Source: Anaerotignum neopropionicum (lineage in GTDB: Bacteria > Bacillota > Clostridia > Lachnospirales > Anaerotignaceae). From it: a DNA stretch of 64,000 nucleotides. Below the pieces are notes generated by a model, which saw only the letters and a list, made by a program, of their open reading frames with translations, was not told the origin of the DNA and searched no databases. The DNA lies in the NCBI RefSeq assembly GCF_001571775.1, contig NZ_LRVM01000002.1, positions 186,001 to 250,000 on the forward strand, in the 5' to 3' direction. Shown one piece after another: positions 1 through 8,309 of the stretch. Positions within the stretch are counted from its first letter, which is position 1; every line of letters starts with the position of its first letter. Position numbers and translations under genes: made by a program.

Positions 1-1277
1 AGAAAGGCGGTGTCCGTCAGAGCATACGGAACTGCCTGACCGTATTCCAGCGTGACCCGCTGCTTTCCGGGGCTATCGCATACAACATCCTGACTGACCG
101 CAAGGACATTATAAAGCCCATCGGCTTCTACAGAGAAAGCACCGCCCTGAACGATACGGACATGAAGTATCTGCTTCTCTATCTGGAAGAAACCTATGGG
201 CTTACCAATGAGAAAAAGATTGATAACGCCATCGGGATTGTGGCGAATGAAAACAAGTACCATCCCATCCGGGACTATTTAAGTGCCCTTGTGTGGGACG
301 GTACAGAACGAATTCGCTTCTGTCTGCGGCACTTTCTGGGGGCTGACGCAGACGATTACACTTATGAAGCGTTGAAGCTGTTCCTGCTGGGTGCAATCTC
401 ACGAGCCTTTCAGCCGGGGTGCAAGTTTGAAATCATGCTCTGTCTGGTCGGCGGTCAGGGGGCTGGCAAGTCCACCTTCTTCCGTCTGCTGGCAGTCCGG
501 GATGAGTGGTTCTCCGATGATTTGCGGAAGCTGGACGATGACAATGTGTACCGCAAGCTGCAAGGTCACTGGATTATCGAAATGTCGGAAATGATGGCAA
601 CTGCAAACGCCAAGAGCATTGAGGAAATCAAGTCATTTTTAAGCCGGCAGAAAGAGGTTTACAAGATACCCTATGAAACCCACCCGGCAGACCGCCCCCG
701 TCAGTGCGTGTTTGGCGGCACTTCCAATGCCCTTGACTTCCTGCCCCTTGACCGTTCCGGCAACCGCCGCTTTATCCCGGTCATGGTGTACCCGGAGCAA
801 GCCGAGGTTCACATTTTGGAGGACGAAGCCGCTTCCAGAGCCTATATCGAGCAGATGTGGGCGGAAGCGATGGAGATTTACCGAAGCGGCAGGTTCAAGC
901 TGGCATTCAGCCCCGCCATGCAGCGGTATCTCAAAGAACACCAGCGGGATTTTATGCCGGAGGACACCAAAGCAGGGATGATACAGGCGTATCTTGATAA
1001 GTACACCGGGAGCATGGTCTGTTCCAAGCAGCTCTACAAGGAAGCCTTAAACCATGCCTTTGACGAGCCGAAGCAATGGGAAATCCGGGAAATCAACGAG
1101 ATTATGAACCAGTGCATTGACCGCTGGCGGTACTTCCCGAACCCAAGAATGTTTTCAGAATATGGCAGACAAAAGGGCTGGGAGCGTGAAAACCCGGCAA
1201 CGGACTCCGGCAACCCGTCTGAAAAAACGATGGACGGTTTTGTGGAGGTCACAGAACAGATGGAGCTTCCATTCTGA
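1..1277 (+). CDS. VapE-family (virulence-associated E) primase/helicase-like ATPase, 5'-partial
   Basis: The frame is open from base 3 with no stop, so the gene starts upstream of the window and 425 codons are visible. A P-loop is present (GGQGAGKSTFF, around base 450), followed by an acidic/arginine-rich core (EMSEMM, then FGGTSNALDFLPLDRSGNRR around 710-770) typical of the VapE/DUF5906 superfamily-3-like helicase domain found in phage satellites and integrative elements. The product probably acts in replication of the excised element. The gene is followed by an unusual repeat-rich non-coding stretch and then the recombinase. GC content and codon use differ from the AT-rich genes to the right. 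The family call is from motif recognition. Confidence 0.85.
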   Translation, partial: KGGVRQSIRNCLTVFQRDPLLSGAIAYNILTDRKDIIKPIGFYRESTALNDTDMKYLLLYLEETYGLTNEKKIDNAIGIVANENKYHPIRDYLSALVWDGTERIRFCLRHFLGADADDYTYEALKLFLLGAISRAFQPGCKFEIMLCLVGGQGAGKSTFFRLLAVRDEWFSDDLRKLDDDNVYRKLQGHWIIEMSEMMATANAKSIEEIKSFLSRQKEVYKIPYETHPADRPRQCVFGGTSNALDFLPLDRSGNRRFIPVMVYPEQAEVHILEDEAASRAYIEQMWAEAMEIYRSGRFKLAFSPAMQRYLKEHQRDFMPEDTKAGMIQAYLDKYTGSMVCSKQLYKEALNHAFDEPKQWEIREINEIMNQCIDRWRYFPNPRMFSEYGRQKGWERENPATDSGNPSEKTMDGFVEVTEQMELPF

Positions 1278-1289
1278 AAATGACAGCCC

Positions 1290-1474
1290 GTTGCACCCCC
1301 TGTTGCTGTCCCGTTGCCGAGCCGGTTGCCGGGGAAAATCCCATAACTGCGGGCTTTTCTCCCCTATGACAACCAAAACAACAGAAAAATAAAAGAAAAG
1401 TATAAATAGTAACCACCGCCAGATTGAGATTGTTTGCAAGGTCTTTTGAAGCCCGTTGCCGGACTTCGTTGCCG
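1290..1474 (+). repeat. Phased GTTGC repeats downstream of the VapE gene
   Basis: The pentamer GTTGC occurs at 1290, 1302, 1313 and 1325, spaced 12, 11 and 12 bases, and again at 1455 and 1468. Most copies are CCGTTGCC or CGGTTGCC. Between the two groups lies an imperfect hairpin (GGGGAAAA at 1331 facing TTTTCTCCCC ending near 1364). The phasing close to one helical turn next to a replication gene resembles iterons. A structural role in RNA cannot be excluded. No coding frame is supported between 1278 and 1518. Confidence 0.45.
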
Positions 1475-1518
1475 ACACCATGTGTCTGGCTATTTTCATG
1501 TATGGAGGATAACTGCCT

Positions 1519-1716
1519 ATGGCAAAAAACAAAACAGAGATTCATGTGACCACTGTATTTGACGGGGAACTTGACGCTACTGATGTGTTCGTCAGCCTGA
1601 TTTCCCAGAAATACGGCAAGGCAAATACGAAAGAATATCTTGCTAAAAAGAAAGATTTGAAGTATAATGAAGATGAGGTTCAAAAGAGCCAGATACCGTC
1701 TGGATTGTGTGGGTAA
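1519..1716 (+). CDS. Small element-encoded protein, 65 aa
   Basis: A 65-residue acidic/basic mixed protein beginning MAKNKTEIHVTTVFDGELDA. It has a ribosome site (GGAGG at about 1504) and its stop codon abuts the ATG of the recombinase gene, so the two are almost certainly co-translated. Proteins of this kind commonly precede large serine recombinases in clostridial elements, but no function is known to me. No membrane segment or signal peptide is visible. A role as a recombination accessory factor would be a guess from position only. Confidence 0.7.
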   Translation: MAKNKTEIHVTTVFDGELDATDVFVSLISQKYGKANTKEYLAKKKDLKYNEDEVQKSQIPSGLCG

Positions 1717-3387
1717 ATGGCTATGATGAACGAAATGGAATATAGGACAATCGGTTCGGCACTTGCCGGAGGGTATCGTGCAGCGGTCTATTGCAGGCTG
1801 TCAAAGGACGATGACCTGCAAGGCGAAAGTGCCAGTATCGCAAACCAGCGTGATATGCTGGAAAAATACTGCGAAAAGCAGGGATGGGAGGTTGTGGCAG
1901 TCTATCAGGACGATGGCTTCACAGGTCTTAATATGGAGCGTCCTGATTTACAGAGAATGTTGAGAGCCATTGAGCGCAGGCAAATCAACCTTGTCATCAC
2001 GAAAGACCTCAGCCGACTGGGGCGTAACTATCTGCAAACCGGGCATTTGATTGAGGACTTTTTCCCAAGAAACGGTGTCCGCTATATCGCCATGAATGAC
2101 GGTATCGACACCCTGCGGGATAACAACGACATCGCCCCGTTCAAGAATATCCTGAACGAGATGTACAGCAAGGATATTTCTAAGAAAGTCCATTCCTCTT
2201 ATCTTCTGAAAGCGCAGAAAGGACAGTTTACCGGATGTCTTGCCCCGTTTGGGTATCGGAAAGACCCGGAGGACAAAAACCATCTGCTCATTGACGAGGA
2301 AACCGCCCCGATTGTGCGGCTGATTTTCGGATATGCCCTAAACGGTCATGGTCCGAACTATATCCGCAGACGGCTGGAGGAAGAAAAAATCCCCTGCCCC
2401 ACATGGTGGAACCGGGAACGGGGGTTTCGCAATACCCGCACCAAATGGGAAAAGAAAGACCCGGAAAACGGGCGGTATATGTGGGACTTCTCCGTTATCA
2501 AAGACCTTTTGATGAATCCCGTCTACACCGGGGCGATTGCTTCCCAGAAAAAAGACTACCGCTTCAAAATCGGCACGATTGGGGAAAAGAAGCCGGAGGA
2601 CTGGATTGTGGTGGAGGGACAGCATGAACCGCTGATTGACCGTATGAGCTTTGATATTGTGCAGAACAAGCTGAAATCCCGCCAGCGTCCGGGGCAGACC
2701 AATGAAATCAGCCTGTTTGCCGGACTGATAAAATGCGGCGAGTGTGGGAAGTCGCTGACGATACGCTACACAAACGCAAAACATCCCCAGCGGATTTACT
2801 CCTGCAAGACCTACAATGCCTTTGGGAAGAACCACTGCACCCAGCACCGGATTGACTATGACACCCTTTACAGCCATGTGCTGCGGAAAATCCGGGAATG
2901 TGCCAGAGCTGCCCTGATGGACGGGGAAGCGGTTGCCGACCGCCTGACCAATACCTGTGAAGCCGAGCAGCGGGAACAGCGGGAAGCAATGGAACGCTCC
3001 ATTACAAGGGACGAGGAACGGATTGAGGTTCTGGACAAAATGGTCATGCGGCTTTATGAGGACATGGTTGCAGGGCGTATCAGTGAGCAGAATTTCAACA
3101 CCATGCTGGAAAGGACACAGACCGAGCAGACGGAGCTTAAAACAAAAGTGTCCGAGGGCAGGAAGCGGCTGTCCGATGAAGTCCAGCTTGCCAATGACGC
3201 AAAACAATGGGTGGAAGCCATTCAGGAATACGCCAACATCACAGAGCTGGACACAGCCACCCTCAACCGCTTAATCAAAGAAATCGTCGTGCATGAGCGC
3301 ATTGACGAAGATAAAACAAGACACATTTCTATCGAAATTCATTTTAATCTCAAACCCATCCCGGAGGTGGAACAGGTCACTGCCTGA
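1717..3387 (+). CDS. Large serine recombinase (TndX/TnpX-like integrase)
   Basis: This 556-aa protein has the three parts of large serine recombinases. A resolvase catalytic domain comes first, with the nucleophile Ser29 in YCRLSKDD and the helix motif ITKDLSRLGRNYL near residue 95. A recombinase domain follows (from about residue 170), then a zinc ribbon (CGECGK near 340, second cysteine pair C..C in YSCKTYNAFGKNHC) and a C-terminal coiled-coil/DUF4368-like region. It should catalyse integration and excision of the element that ends at about 3474. No Shine-Dalgarno is obvious before the ATG, which directly follows the upstream stop, suggesting translational coupling. GC-rich, like the rest of this element. 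Confidence 0.93.
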   Translation: MAMMNEMEYRTIGSALAGGYRAAVYCRLSKDDDLQGESASIANQRDMLEKYCEKQGWEVVAVYQDDGFTGLNMERPDLQRMLRAIERRQINLVITKDLSRLGRNYLQTGHLIEDFFPRNGVRYIAMNDGIDTLRDNNDIAPFKNILNEMYSKDISKKVHSSYLLKAQKGQFTGCLAPFGYRKDPEDKNHLLIDEETAPIVRLIFGYALNGHGPNYIRRRLEEEKIPCPTWWNRERGFRNTRTKWEKKDPENGRYMWDFSVIKDLLMNPVYTGAIASQKKDYRFKIGTIGEKKPEDWIVVEGQHEPLIDRMSFDIVQNKLKSRQRPGQTNEISLFAGLIKCGECGKSLTIRYTNAKHPQRIYSCKTYNAFGKNHCTQHRIDYDTLYSHVLRKIRECARAALMDGEAVADRLTNTCEAEQREQREAMERSITRDEERIEVLDKMVMRLYEDMVAGRISEQNFNTMLERTQTEQTELKTKVSEGRKRLSDEVQLANDAKQWVEAIQEYANITELDTATLNRLIKEIVVHERIDEDKTRHISIEIHFNLKPIPEVEQVTA

Positions 3388-3437
3388 CCTGTCCCGCCGG
3401 GACGGTTCTCTTAAAAACACCATATAGATTTTTTGTA

Positions 3438-3508
3438 CGCCGCCGCCCGCCATCGAGCAGAGTTTTACACCTAATTGGGGATAAAACAGCTTATGGCAGG
3501 CGGCGGGG
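3438..3508. other. Candidate attachment-site dyad at element/Maff2 junction
   Basis: Two 16-base arms, CGCCGCCGCCCGCCAT (3438-3453) and ATGGCAGGCGGCGGGG (3493-3508), are inverted repeats with 14 of 16 positions matching. Their centre is at about 3473, exactly where Maff2 coding homology resumes. One arm lies in element DNA and the other in the Maff2 gene. Large serine recombinases use attachment sites with partial dyad symmetry around the crossover, so this fits a recombinant att site. The crossover dinucleotide is not determined; the GG run at 3477-3480 is a candidate. Confidence 0.5.
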
Positions 3509-3561
3509 TTGGACTCATTGGAATGACACTTGTTCCTCTTCTTTCTGGACTTTTCGGTTAA
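3475..3561 (+). pseudogene. 3' remnant of Maff2-family gene
   Basis: The frame LGIKQLMAGGGVGLIGMT followed by LVPLLSGLFG and a stop matches, from memory, the conserved C-terminus of Maff2-family small membrane proteins. In CTn-type elements these genes lie directly before the VirB6/TrbL-like gene, as here. A stop codon (3472-3474) precedes the remnant and about two thirds of the gene is missing. The missing 5' part should lie beyond the left end of the inserted element, outside the window. The remnant has no start of its own and is unlikely to be expressed as a protein. Confidence 0.75.
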
Positions 3562-3574
3562 TAGGAGGTAACAA

Positions 3575-4444
3575 ATGCAAAGTATCATCGACGCTATAAC
3601 CAAATGGATTAAGGAGATTTTAATCAGCGGTATTATTGGAAACTTGACAGGGATGTTTGATACCGTTAATTCCCGTGTCGGTGAGATTGCAAGTGAAGTG
3701 GGAAAAACTCCGTCAGCGTGGAATGGCGGAGTTTTTTCCCTTATTCAAAATCTTTCCGAAACCGTTGTAATTCCCATAGCAGGGATAGTATTAACCTTTG
3801 TAATGTGTTACGAGCTTATCTCAATGATCATTGATAAAAACAATATGCACGATTTTCCACCCTCCGATATTTTTAAATGGATTATGAAAACCTTTATTGC
3901 AGTGTTAATTGTTACTAATGTGTTTGATATTGTAATGGCGATTTTTGATGTATCTCAAAGCGTTGTGGCAAGCTCCGCAGGCTTGATTATAGGCGATACA
4001 GGTATCAATATTGAAAGTGCCATCGGCAACTTGGAAACGGTATTGCAAGAAATGGACATTGGACCATTAATGGGGCTTTTTATTCAAAGCTTTGTGATAC
4101 AGGTAACGATGCACGCATTGTCATTCTGCATTTTCATTGTCATTTACGGAAGAATGATGGAAATCTATATGGTAACCTCCCTTGCACCAATTCCCTTTGC
4201 TACAATGACCAATAAAGAATGGGGTGGCATGGGACAAAACTACATTAAATCCATCTGTGCCTTGGCATTTCAAGCGTTCCTCATTATGGTGTGCGTGGGC
4301 ATTTACTCCGTACTGATCAATGATATTGCAATGGGCGATGACCCAATGGGTGCAATTTGGGGCTGCCTTGGCTACACATTGCTATTGTGCTTTACTTTAT
4401 TCAAAACAGGAAACATTGCTAAGGGTATTTTCAATGCCCACTAA
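3575..4444 (+). CDS. VirB6/TrbL-like conjugal transfer membrane protein (CD1112 family)
   Basis: This 289-aa polytopic protein has several hydrophobic segments (about residues 67-90, 105-125, 160-180, 200-225, 240-262). It corresponds to the VirB6/TrbL-like inner membrane channel component of Gram-positive type IV secretion systems. It has a strong ribosome site (AGGAGG before ATG) and follows the broken Maff2 gene, its usual neighbour. Downstream genes are closely packed in the same direction, forming the transfer operon. Because an element is inserted just upstream, transcription of the operon must now come from that element or from a local promoter. Confidence 0.85.
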   Translation: MQSIIDAITKWIKEILISGIIGNLTGMFDTVNSRVGEIASEVGKTPSAWNGGVFSLIQNLSETVVIPIAGIVLTFVMCYELISMIIDKNNMHDFPPSDIFKWIMKTFIAVLIVTNVFDIVMAIFDVSQSVVASSAGLIIGDTGINIESAIGNLETVLQEMDIGPLMGLFIQSFVIQVTMHALSFCIFIVIYGRMMEIYMVTSLAPIPFATMTNKEWGGMGQNYIKSICALAFQAFLIMVCVGIYSVLINDIAMGDDPMGAIWGCLGYTLLLCFTLFKTGNIAKGIFNAH

Positions 4445-4466
4445 CTTTATAAAGGAGAACGCTTAT

Positions 4467-4778
4467 ATGAATATGAAAAACGCACCTACCATTGATAATG
4501 AAGCTGTTGACGAGTTTTTTGGCAACCTAGAAGGGTGCTTAGAAAATATGGTAGACAGCCCCTATGAGCAGATTGAGGGTAAAACCTTTGTGATTATGAC
4601 GGCGAGGGATTTCCACTATTTGCAGAACTGTCAAGCTCAGCAACCTTTTATTAATTTGCTTTTGGAAAAGCTTGAAGATTTCTCTATACAGCAGCTGGAG
4701 CACATCCGTACCCTTGCCACCTCGCAGCTAAATATAAAAATGGCAAGGGATTATTTTGAAAGAAAGGAATTAGCCTAA
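4467..4778 (+). CDS. Conserved small transfer-module protein
   Basis: A 103-aa soluble, acidic protein of unknown function. The ATG at 4467 is chosen because AAGGAG lies just upstream. A longer in-frame version beginning at 4320 would overlap the preceding gene without a ribosome site. The stop overlaps the next gene's start (TAATG), so it is translationally coupled to the DUF3849 gene. No motif identifies it; homologues occupy the same slot in related conjugative elements as far as I recall. Confidence 0.7.
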   Translation: MNMKNAPTIDNEAVDEFFGNLEGCLENMVDSPYEQIEGKTFVIMTARDFHYLQNCQAQQPFINLLLEKLEDFSIQQLEHIRTLATSQLNIKMARDYFERKELA

Positions 4779-5578
4779 TGGATACAAGACCTTTTTATCC
4801 CCACAGCTTTGGGGAAGCAAAACGAAATGAGGATACCGAGCGATATGTACTTTCCCACAGTGCCAATATTGATTGTAAAAATGCTATTGAAAAAGTTATC
4901 AGAGAAAACTACGATGGTTATAGACTTGGCAAGGATATCGCTAAGCCTGTCATTGAGGAATTTGGCTTTGATCGTATGAAATATGTGCTTTCTTATATGG
5001 TACAGAATTTTGACTATGATGGTCGTATCAGCAGCAATAACAAGGCTTGGGCAAAAGAAACCTTTGTGCCGGAGGACACAGTTATGGATAGAGATAGAAG
5101 AAATGAATTTTTAGTCAATTCTTCTACGGGGCTTGTAGACCTCTTTATCAACCAGTACAAGCAAGAATTTGAAAACCTGAATTTGTGGGATAAAACACAG
5201 GTGAACCCTCCCAAGGATATGAATTTTGAGGGCAAGGTTATGGTTTTAAAGCCGGAAATTCTAAATGAACAGCATAAAACAAGGGATGAGCAGTTGTTCT
5301 ATGCCTTTGGTGGTTTTGGCTGTGATAGTGACAAGGGTAATAAAAAGGTAATGGGTGAATTTCTCACTGATGGAGAAAAAACCAACTTCTATCGCTTTGA
5401 TTTTTTGGGCGAAGCCAAAATAGACCTATTACCCGACTGGGCAAAGGAAAAACTTGCTGAGAAGACGAAGGAGCGAAAGCCCTCCGTTCTACAGCAATTA
5501 AAGGAAAACAAGGATCAAATGAAGAAGGGTAGTCTTGCCCCTGTGATAGACAAAAAACAGGATAAGGGGGAACGCTAA
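4778..5578 (+). CDS. DUF3849 domain protein of conjugative element
   Basis: A 266-aa soluble protein. Residues 5-85 (YPHSFGEAKRNEDTERYV, then CKNAIEKVI and DGYRLGKDIAKPVIEEFG) form a DUF3849 domain, known from clostridial conjugative elements where it is also fused to other cargo domains. The remaining part is charged and less conserved. It overlaps its neighbours on both sides by a few bases, so it belongs to the transfer operon. Molecular function is not known. Confidence 0.8.
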   Translation: MDTRPFYPHSFGEAKRNEDTERYVLSHSANIDCKNAIEKVIRENYDGYRLGKDIAKPVIEEFGFDRMKYVLSYMVQNFDYDGRISSNNKAWAKETFVPEDTVMDRDRRNEFLVNSSTGLVDLFINQYKQEFENLNLWDKTQVNPPKDMNFEGKVMVLKPEILNEQHKTRDEQLFYAFGGFGCDSDKGNKKVMGEFLTDGEKTNFYRFDFLGEAKIDLLPDWAKEKLAEKTKERKPSVLQQLKENKDQMKKGSLAPVIDKKQDKGER

Positions 5579-5976
5579 TGGCTTATGTATCTGTTCCAAA
5601 AGACCTTAATGCGGTCAAAACAAAGGTTATGTTTAACCTTACCAAAAGACAGCTTATTTTCTTCTCTCTTGCAGGGATTGTGGGATTACCCATTTTTTTC
5701 ATCTTAAAAGGCAGTATTGACATTACCATCGCCACTCTTGCAATGATGGTTGTTATGCTACCTTTTTTCTTATTTGCAATGTATGAAAAGCACGGACAAA
5801 AACCCGAAGTGATCATTAAACAGATATATATGGTCAAAAAAGGCTTGCCATCGGAGCGACCCTATAAAATACAAAATGCCTACACACTTTTGGAAAAGCA
5901 ATATAATCTCAATAAGGAGGTAACGCAAATTGTCAAAAGACAACACAAAACAAGAAGTAAAGCTCACAAGAGCTGA
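5578..5976 (+). CDS. prgI: PrgI family transfer protein (VirB3-like)
   Basis: This 132-aa protein has two membrane segments (about residues 27-47 and 49-68) after a short N-terminal stretch YVSVPKDLNAVKTKVMFNLT, which is the hallmark of PrgI. PrgI proteins are small membrane partners of the VirB4-like ATPase in Gram-positive conjugation machines. The start overlaps the stop of the DUF3849 gene (TAATG), and its 3' end overlaps the VirB4-like gene by 47 bases. Order and overlap are as in other CTn/Tn1549-like modules. Confidence 0.88.
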   Translation: MAYVSVPKDLNAVKTKVMFNLTKRQLIFFSLAGIVGLPIFFILKGSIDITIATLAMMVVMLPFFLFAMYEKHGQKPEVIIKQIYMVKKGLPSERPYKIQNAYTLLEKQYNLNKEVTQIVKRQHKTRSKAHKS

Positions 5977-8308
5977 GAAAAAGGAAATCAATAACATTAT
6001 CGCAAAGTATAAAGGCGATGGTAAAAAAGCGATGTCTGCACAGCAAAGTATCCCCTATAAACGCCTTTATCCCGATGGTATTTGCCGTGTGGATGAGGAC
6101 TTTTATTCCAAGAGCATTTTATTTGAGGACATCAACTATCAGCTTGCAGAAAACGAGGATAAATCCGCTATTTTTGATGGTTGGAGCAACTTTCTCAACT
6201 ACTTTGATACATCCATTAAATTTCAGCTCTCTTTCCTTAATATCACAGGCAACGAAAAGATATTTGAAGATAGCATTACCATTGCACCACAGGAGGATGA
6301 TTTCAACTCTATCCGTGAGGAGTATTCCGATATGCTTCTGAAGCAGCTTTCCAAGGGCAATAACGGAATTATCAAGCGCAAGTATCTCACCTTTGGTATT
6401 CACGCAGACAGCTACAAAAAGGCAAAAACAAGGCTTGAACGCATTGAAACTGACATCTACAACAACTTCAAAAAGTTGGGTGTGCGTATGGAAAGCCTCG
6501 ACGGAAAAGAACGGCTCCATCTACTTAGAAATATGCTTTATATGGACGAGAAACAATCCTTTAACTTTGAATGGAATTGGCTACCTGTATCGGGGCTATC
6601 CACCAAAGATTTTATTGTTCCTTCGTCCTTTTATTTTGGCGATGCCAAGCGATTTAAGACCGGAGATAAATTTGGTGCAGTATCCTTTATGGAGATACTG
6701 GCGCCTGAACTTTCCGACCGTGTGCTTGCAGATTTTCTTGAAATTGAGGGAAATCAAAATGTAACAATGCACATTCAGTCTATCGACCATAGCAAAGCCA
6801 TTAAAATGGTAAAACGCAAGCTGTCTGACCTTGAAAAAACGAAGATTGACGAACAAAAAAAGGCGGTTAGAAGTGGTTATGATATGGATATAATGCCTGC
6901 TGACCTTGCGCTGTTCCTCACGGAGATGAAAAAGCTATTACAGGATTTACAAAGCAGAAATGAGCGACTTTTCTATTTTACCTTTATGATTGTGAACACT
7001 GAAACTTCTAAAGACAAACTAGATAATATCGTTTTTGGAGCAACTAGCCTTGCCGGAAAGCATAACTGCATTCTCCATAGGCTTGATTATCAGCAGGAGC
7101 AGGGTTTTATGAGCTGCTTGCCACTGGGGAAAAACCTAATTGACATCAGAAGGTGTATGACCACCACAGCAACGGCGGGATTTGTACCTTTTACCACTTG
7201 TGAACTGTTTCAAAACGGCAATGCCCTCTATTATGGGATCAATGCCTTGTCGAGCAACCTTTTAATGGCCGACAGGAAATTGCTTAAAAATCCTAATGGA
7301 CTGATTTTAGGAACACCAGGTTCGGGAAAATCTTTCTCAGCCAAACGAGAAATTGTCAATGTGTTTCTTATTACTGATGATGATATTGCGATATTAGACC
7401 CAGAAGCCGAGTATGCACCACTGGTGCAAAAGCTGAACGGTCAGGTTATTAAAATCTCCCCACTTTCCAAACAGTTTATCAATCCAATGGATATTAGCCT
7501 TGACAATATGGAGGAAGAAAATCCACTTATCTTAAAGAGTGATTTTATTCTTTCTCTCTTTGAGGTGATGATGGGAAAGGTACAAGCTGATGAAAGAAGT
7601 ATCATTGACAGCTGCTTGCAACAGGTTTATATGCCGTATTTTCTAGACCCCCAAAATACTCAAATGCCAATTTTAGAGGATTTGTATAACACGATTTTAG
7701 AGCGAAACAGCCCACAGGCAAAGCACATTGCCGAATGTATGGCGATTTATGTCACAGGCTCATTGAATGTGTTTAATCATCGTACCAATGTGGATATTAG
7801 CAATCGTGTGGTGTGTTTTGATACCAAGGAGCTGGGCAACGCTCTAAAAGAGTTTGGTATGCTTGTGGTGCAAGACCAGATTTGGAGCAGAGTCAGTAGA
7901 AATAGAAATGATAAAAAATCTACCCGTTATTATATTGATGAAATGCATCTGCTTTTGGGCAAGGAGCAAACCGCTAATTACACGGTGGAGATTTGGAAAC
8001 GTTTTCGTAAATGGGGAGGTATTCCCACAGGGTTAACGCAGAACGTGAAGGATTTTCTGTGCTCTCCACAGGTGGCAAACATCTTTGAAAACTCCGACTT
8101 TGTATATCTACTGAACCAAGCAGGCGGTGATAGAGAAATCCTCTCCAAACAGCTTAATATCTCTCCCCATCAGCTTTCCTATGTGACTAATTCCGGTGCT
8201 GGCGAAGGATTGCTTATTTATGGCAGTATCATTATTCCCTTTATTGACCACTTCCCGAAGGATACCGAGCTTTACAAGATTATGACTACAAAGCTTGAGG
8301 AAGTGTAA
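5930..8308 (+). CDS. VirB4-like conjugation ATPase
   Basis: A 792-aa AAA-type ATPase that energises the type IV secretion channel. The Walker A motif GTPGSGKSFSAKRE is near residue 460, a Walker B-like acidic strand (RYYIDEMHLLLG) is near 665, and GGIPTGLTQNVKDFL follows, typical of VirB4/TraC/DUF87 proteins. The start is TTG at 5930, supported by AAGGAGGT ten bases upstream inside prgI. The N-terminal half is the substrate/membrane-interaction region usual for the family. Full length by comparison with homologues. It should work with PrgI and the VirB6-like protein encoded upstream. Confidence 0.92.
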   Translation: MSKDNTKQEVKLTRAEKKEINNIIAKYKGDGKKAMSAQQSIPYKRLYPDGICRVDEDFYSKSILFEDINYQLAENEDKSAIFDGWSNFLNYFDTSIKFQLSFLNITGNEKIFEDSITIAPQEDDFNSIREEYSDMLLKQLSKGNNGIIKRKYLTFGIHADSYKKAKTRLERIETDIYNNFKKLGVRMESLDGKERLHLLRNMLYMDEKQSFNFEWNWLPVSGLSTKDFIVPSSFYFGDAKRFKTGDKFGAVSFMEILAPELSDRVLADFLEIEGNQNVTMHIQSIDHSKAIKMVKRKLSDLEKTKIDEQKKAVRSGYDMDIMPADLALFLTEMKKLLQDLQSRNERLFYFTFMIVNTETSKDKLDNIVFGATSLAGKHNCILHRLDYQQEQGFMSCLPLGKNLIDIRRCMTTTATAGFVPFTTCELFQNGNALYYGINALSSNLLMADRKLLKNPNGLILGTPGSGKSFSAKREIVNVFLITDDDIAILDPEAEYAPLVQKLNGQVIKISPLSKQFINPMDISLDNMEEENPLILKSDFILSLFEVMMGKVQADERSIIDSCLQQVYMPYFLDPQNTQMPILEDLYNTILERNSPQAKHIAECMAIYVTGSLNVFNHRTNVDISNRVVCFDTKELGNALKEFGMLVVQDQIWSRVSRNRNDKKSTRYYIDEMHLLLGKEQTANYTVEIWKRFRKWGGIPTGLTQNVKDFLCSPQVANIFENSDFVYLLNQAGGDREILSKQLNISPHQLSYVTNSGAGEGLLIYGSIIIPFIDHFPKDTELYKIMTTKLEEV

Positions 8309-8309
8309 A

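Larger units (their letters stand above)
1..3474. mobile_element. Right part of a GC-rich mobile element inserted in Maff2
   Basis: This block holds a VapE-type replication protein, a 65-aa protein and a large serine recombinase as its last gene. It is clearly richer in G and C than everything after about position 3570. It ends in the Maff2 gene of the neighbouring conjugative element: the Maff2 reading frame resumes at about 3475. The left end lies outside the window. A serine recombinase as the last gene next to the junction is the usual layout of Tn4451/TndX-like integrating elements. The exact end is inferred from where Maff2 homology begins, so it could be off by a few bases. Confidence 0.7.

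Noticed and set aside
2338-3207. Long minus-strand reading frame (289 codons) opposite the first serine recombinase
   Set aside because: No ribosome site or recognisable product. It is a by-product of the GC-rich codon use of the recombinase on the plus strand.
4320-4466. Upstream extension of the 103-aa transfer-module protein
   Set aside because: The extension lies within the preceding gene in another frame and has no ribosome site; ATG 4467 has one.
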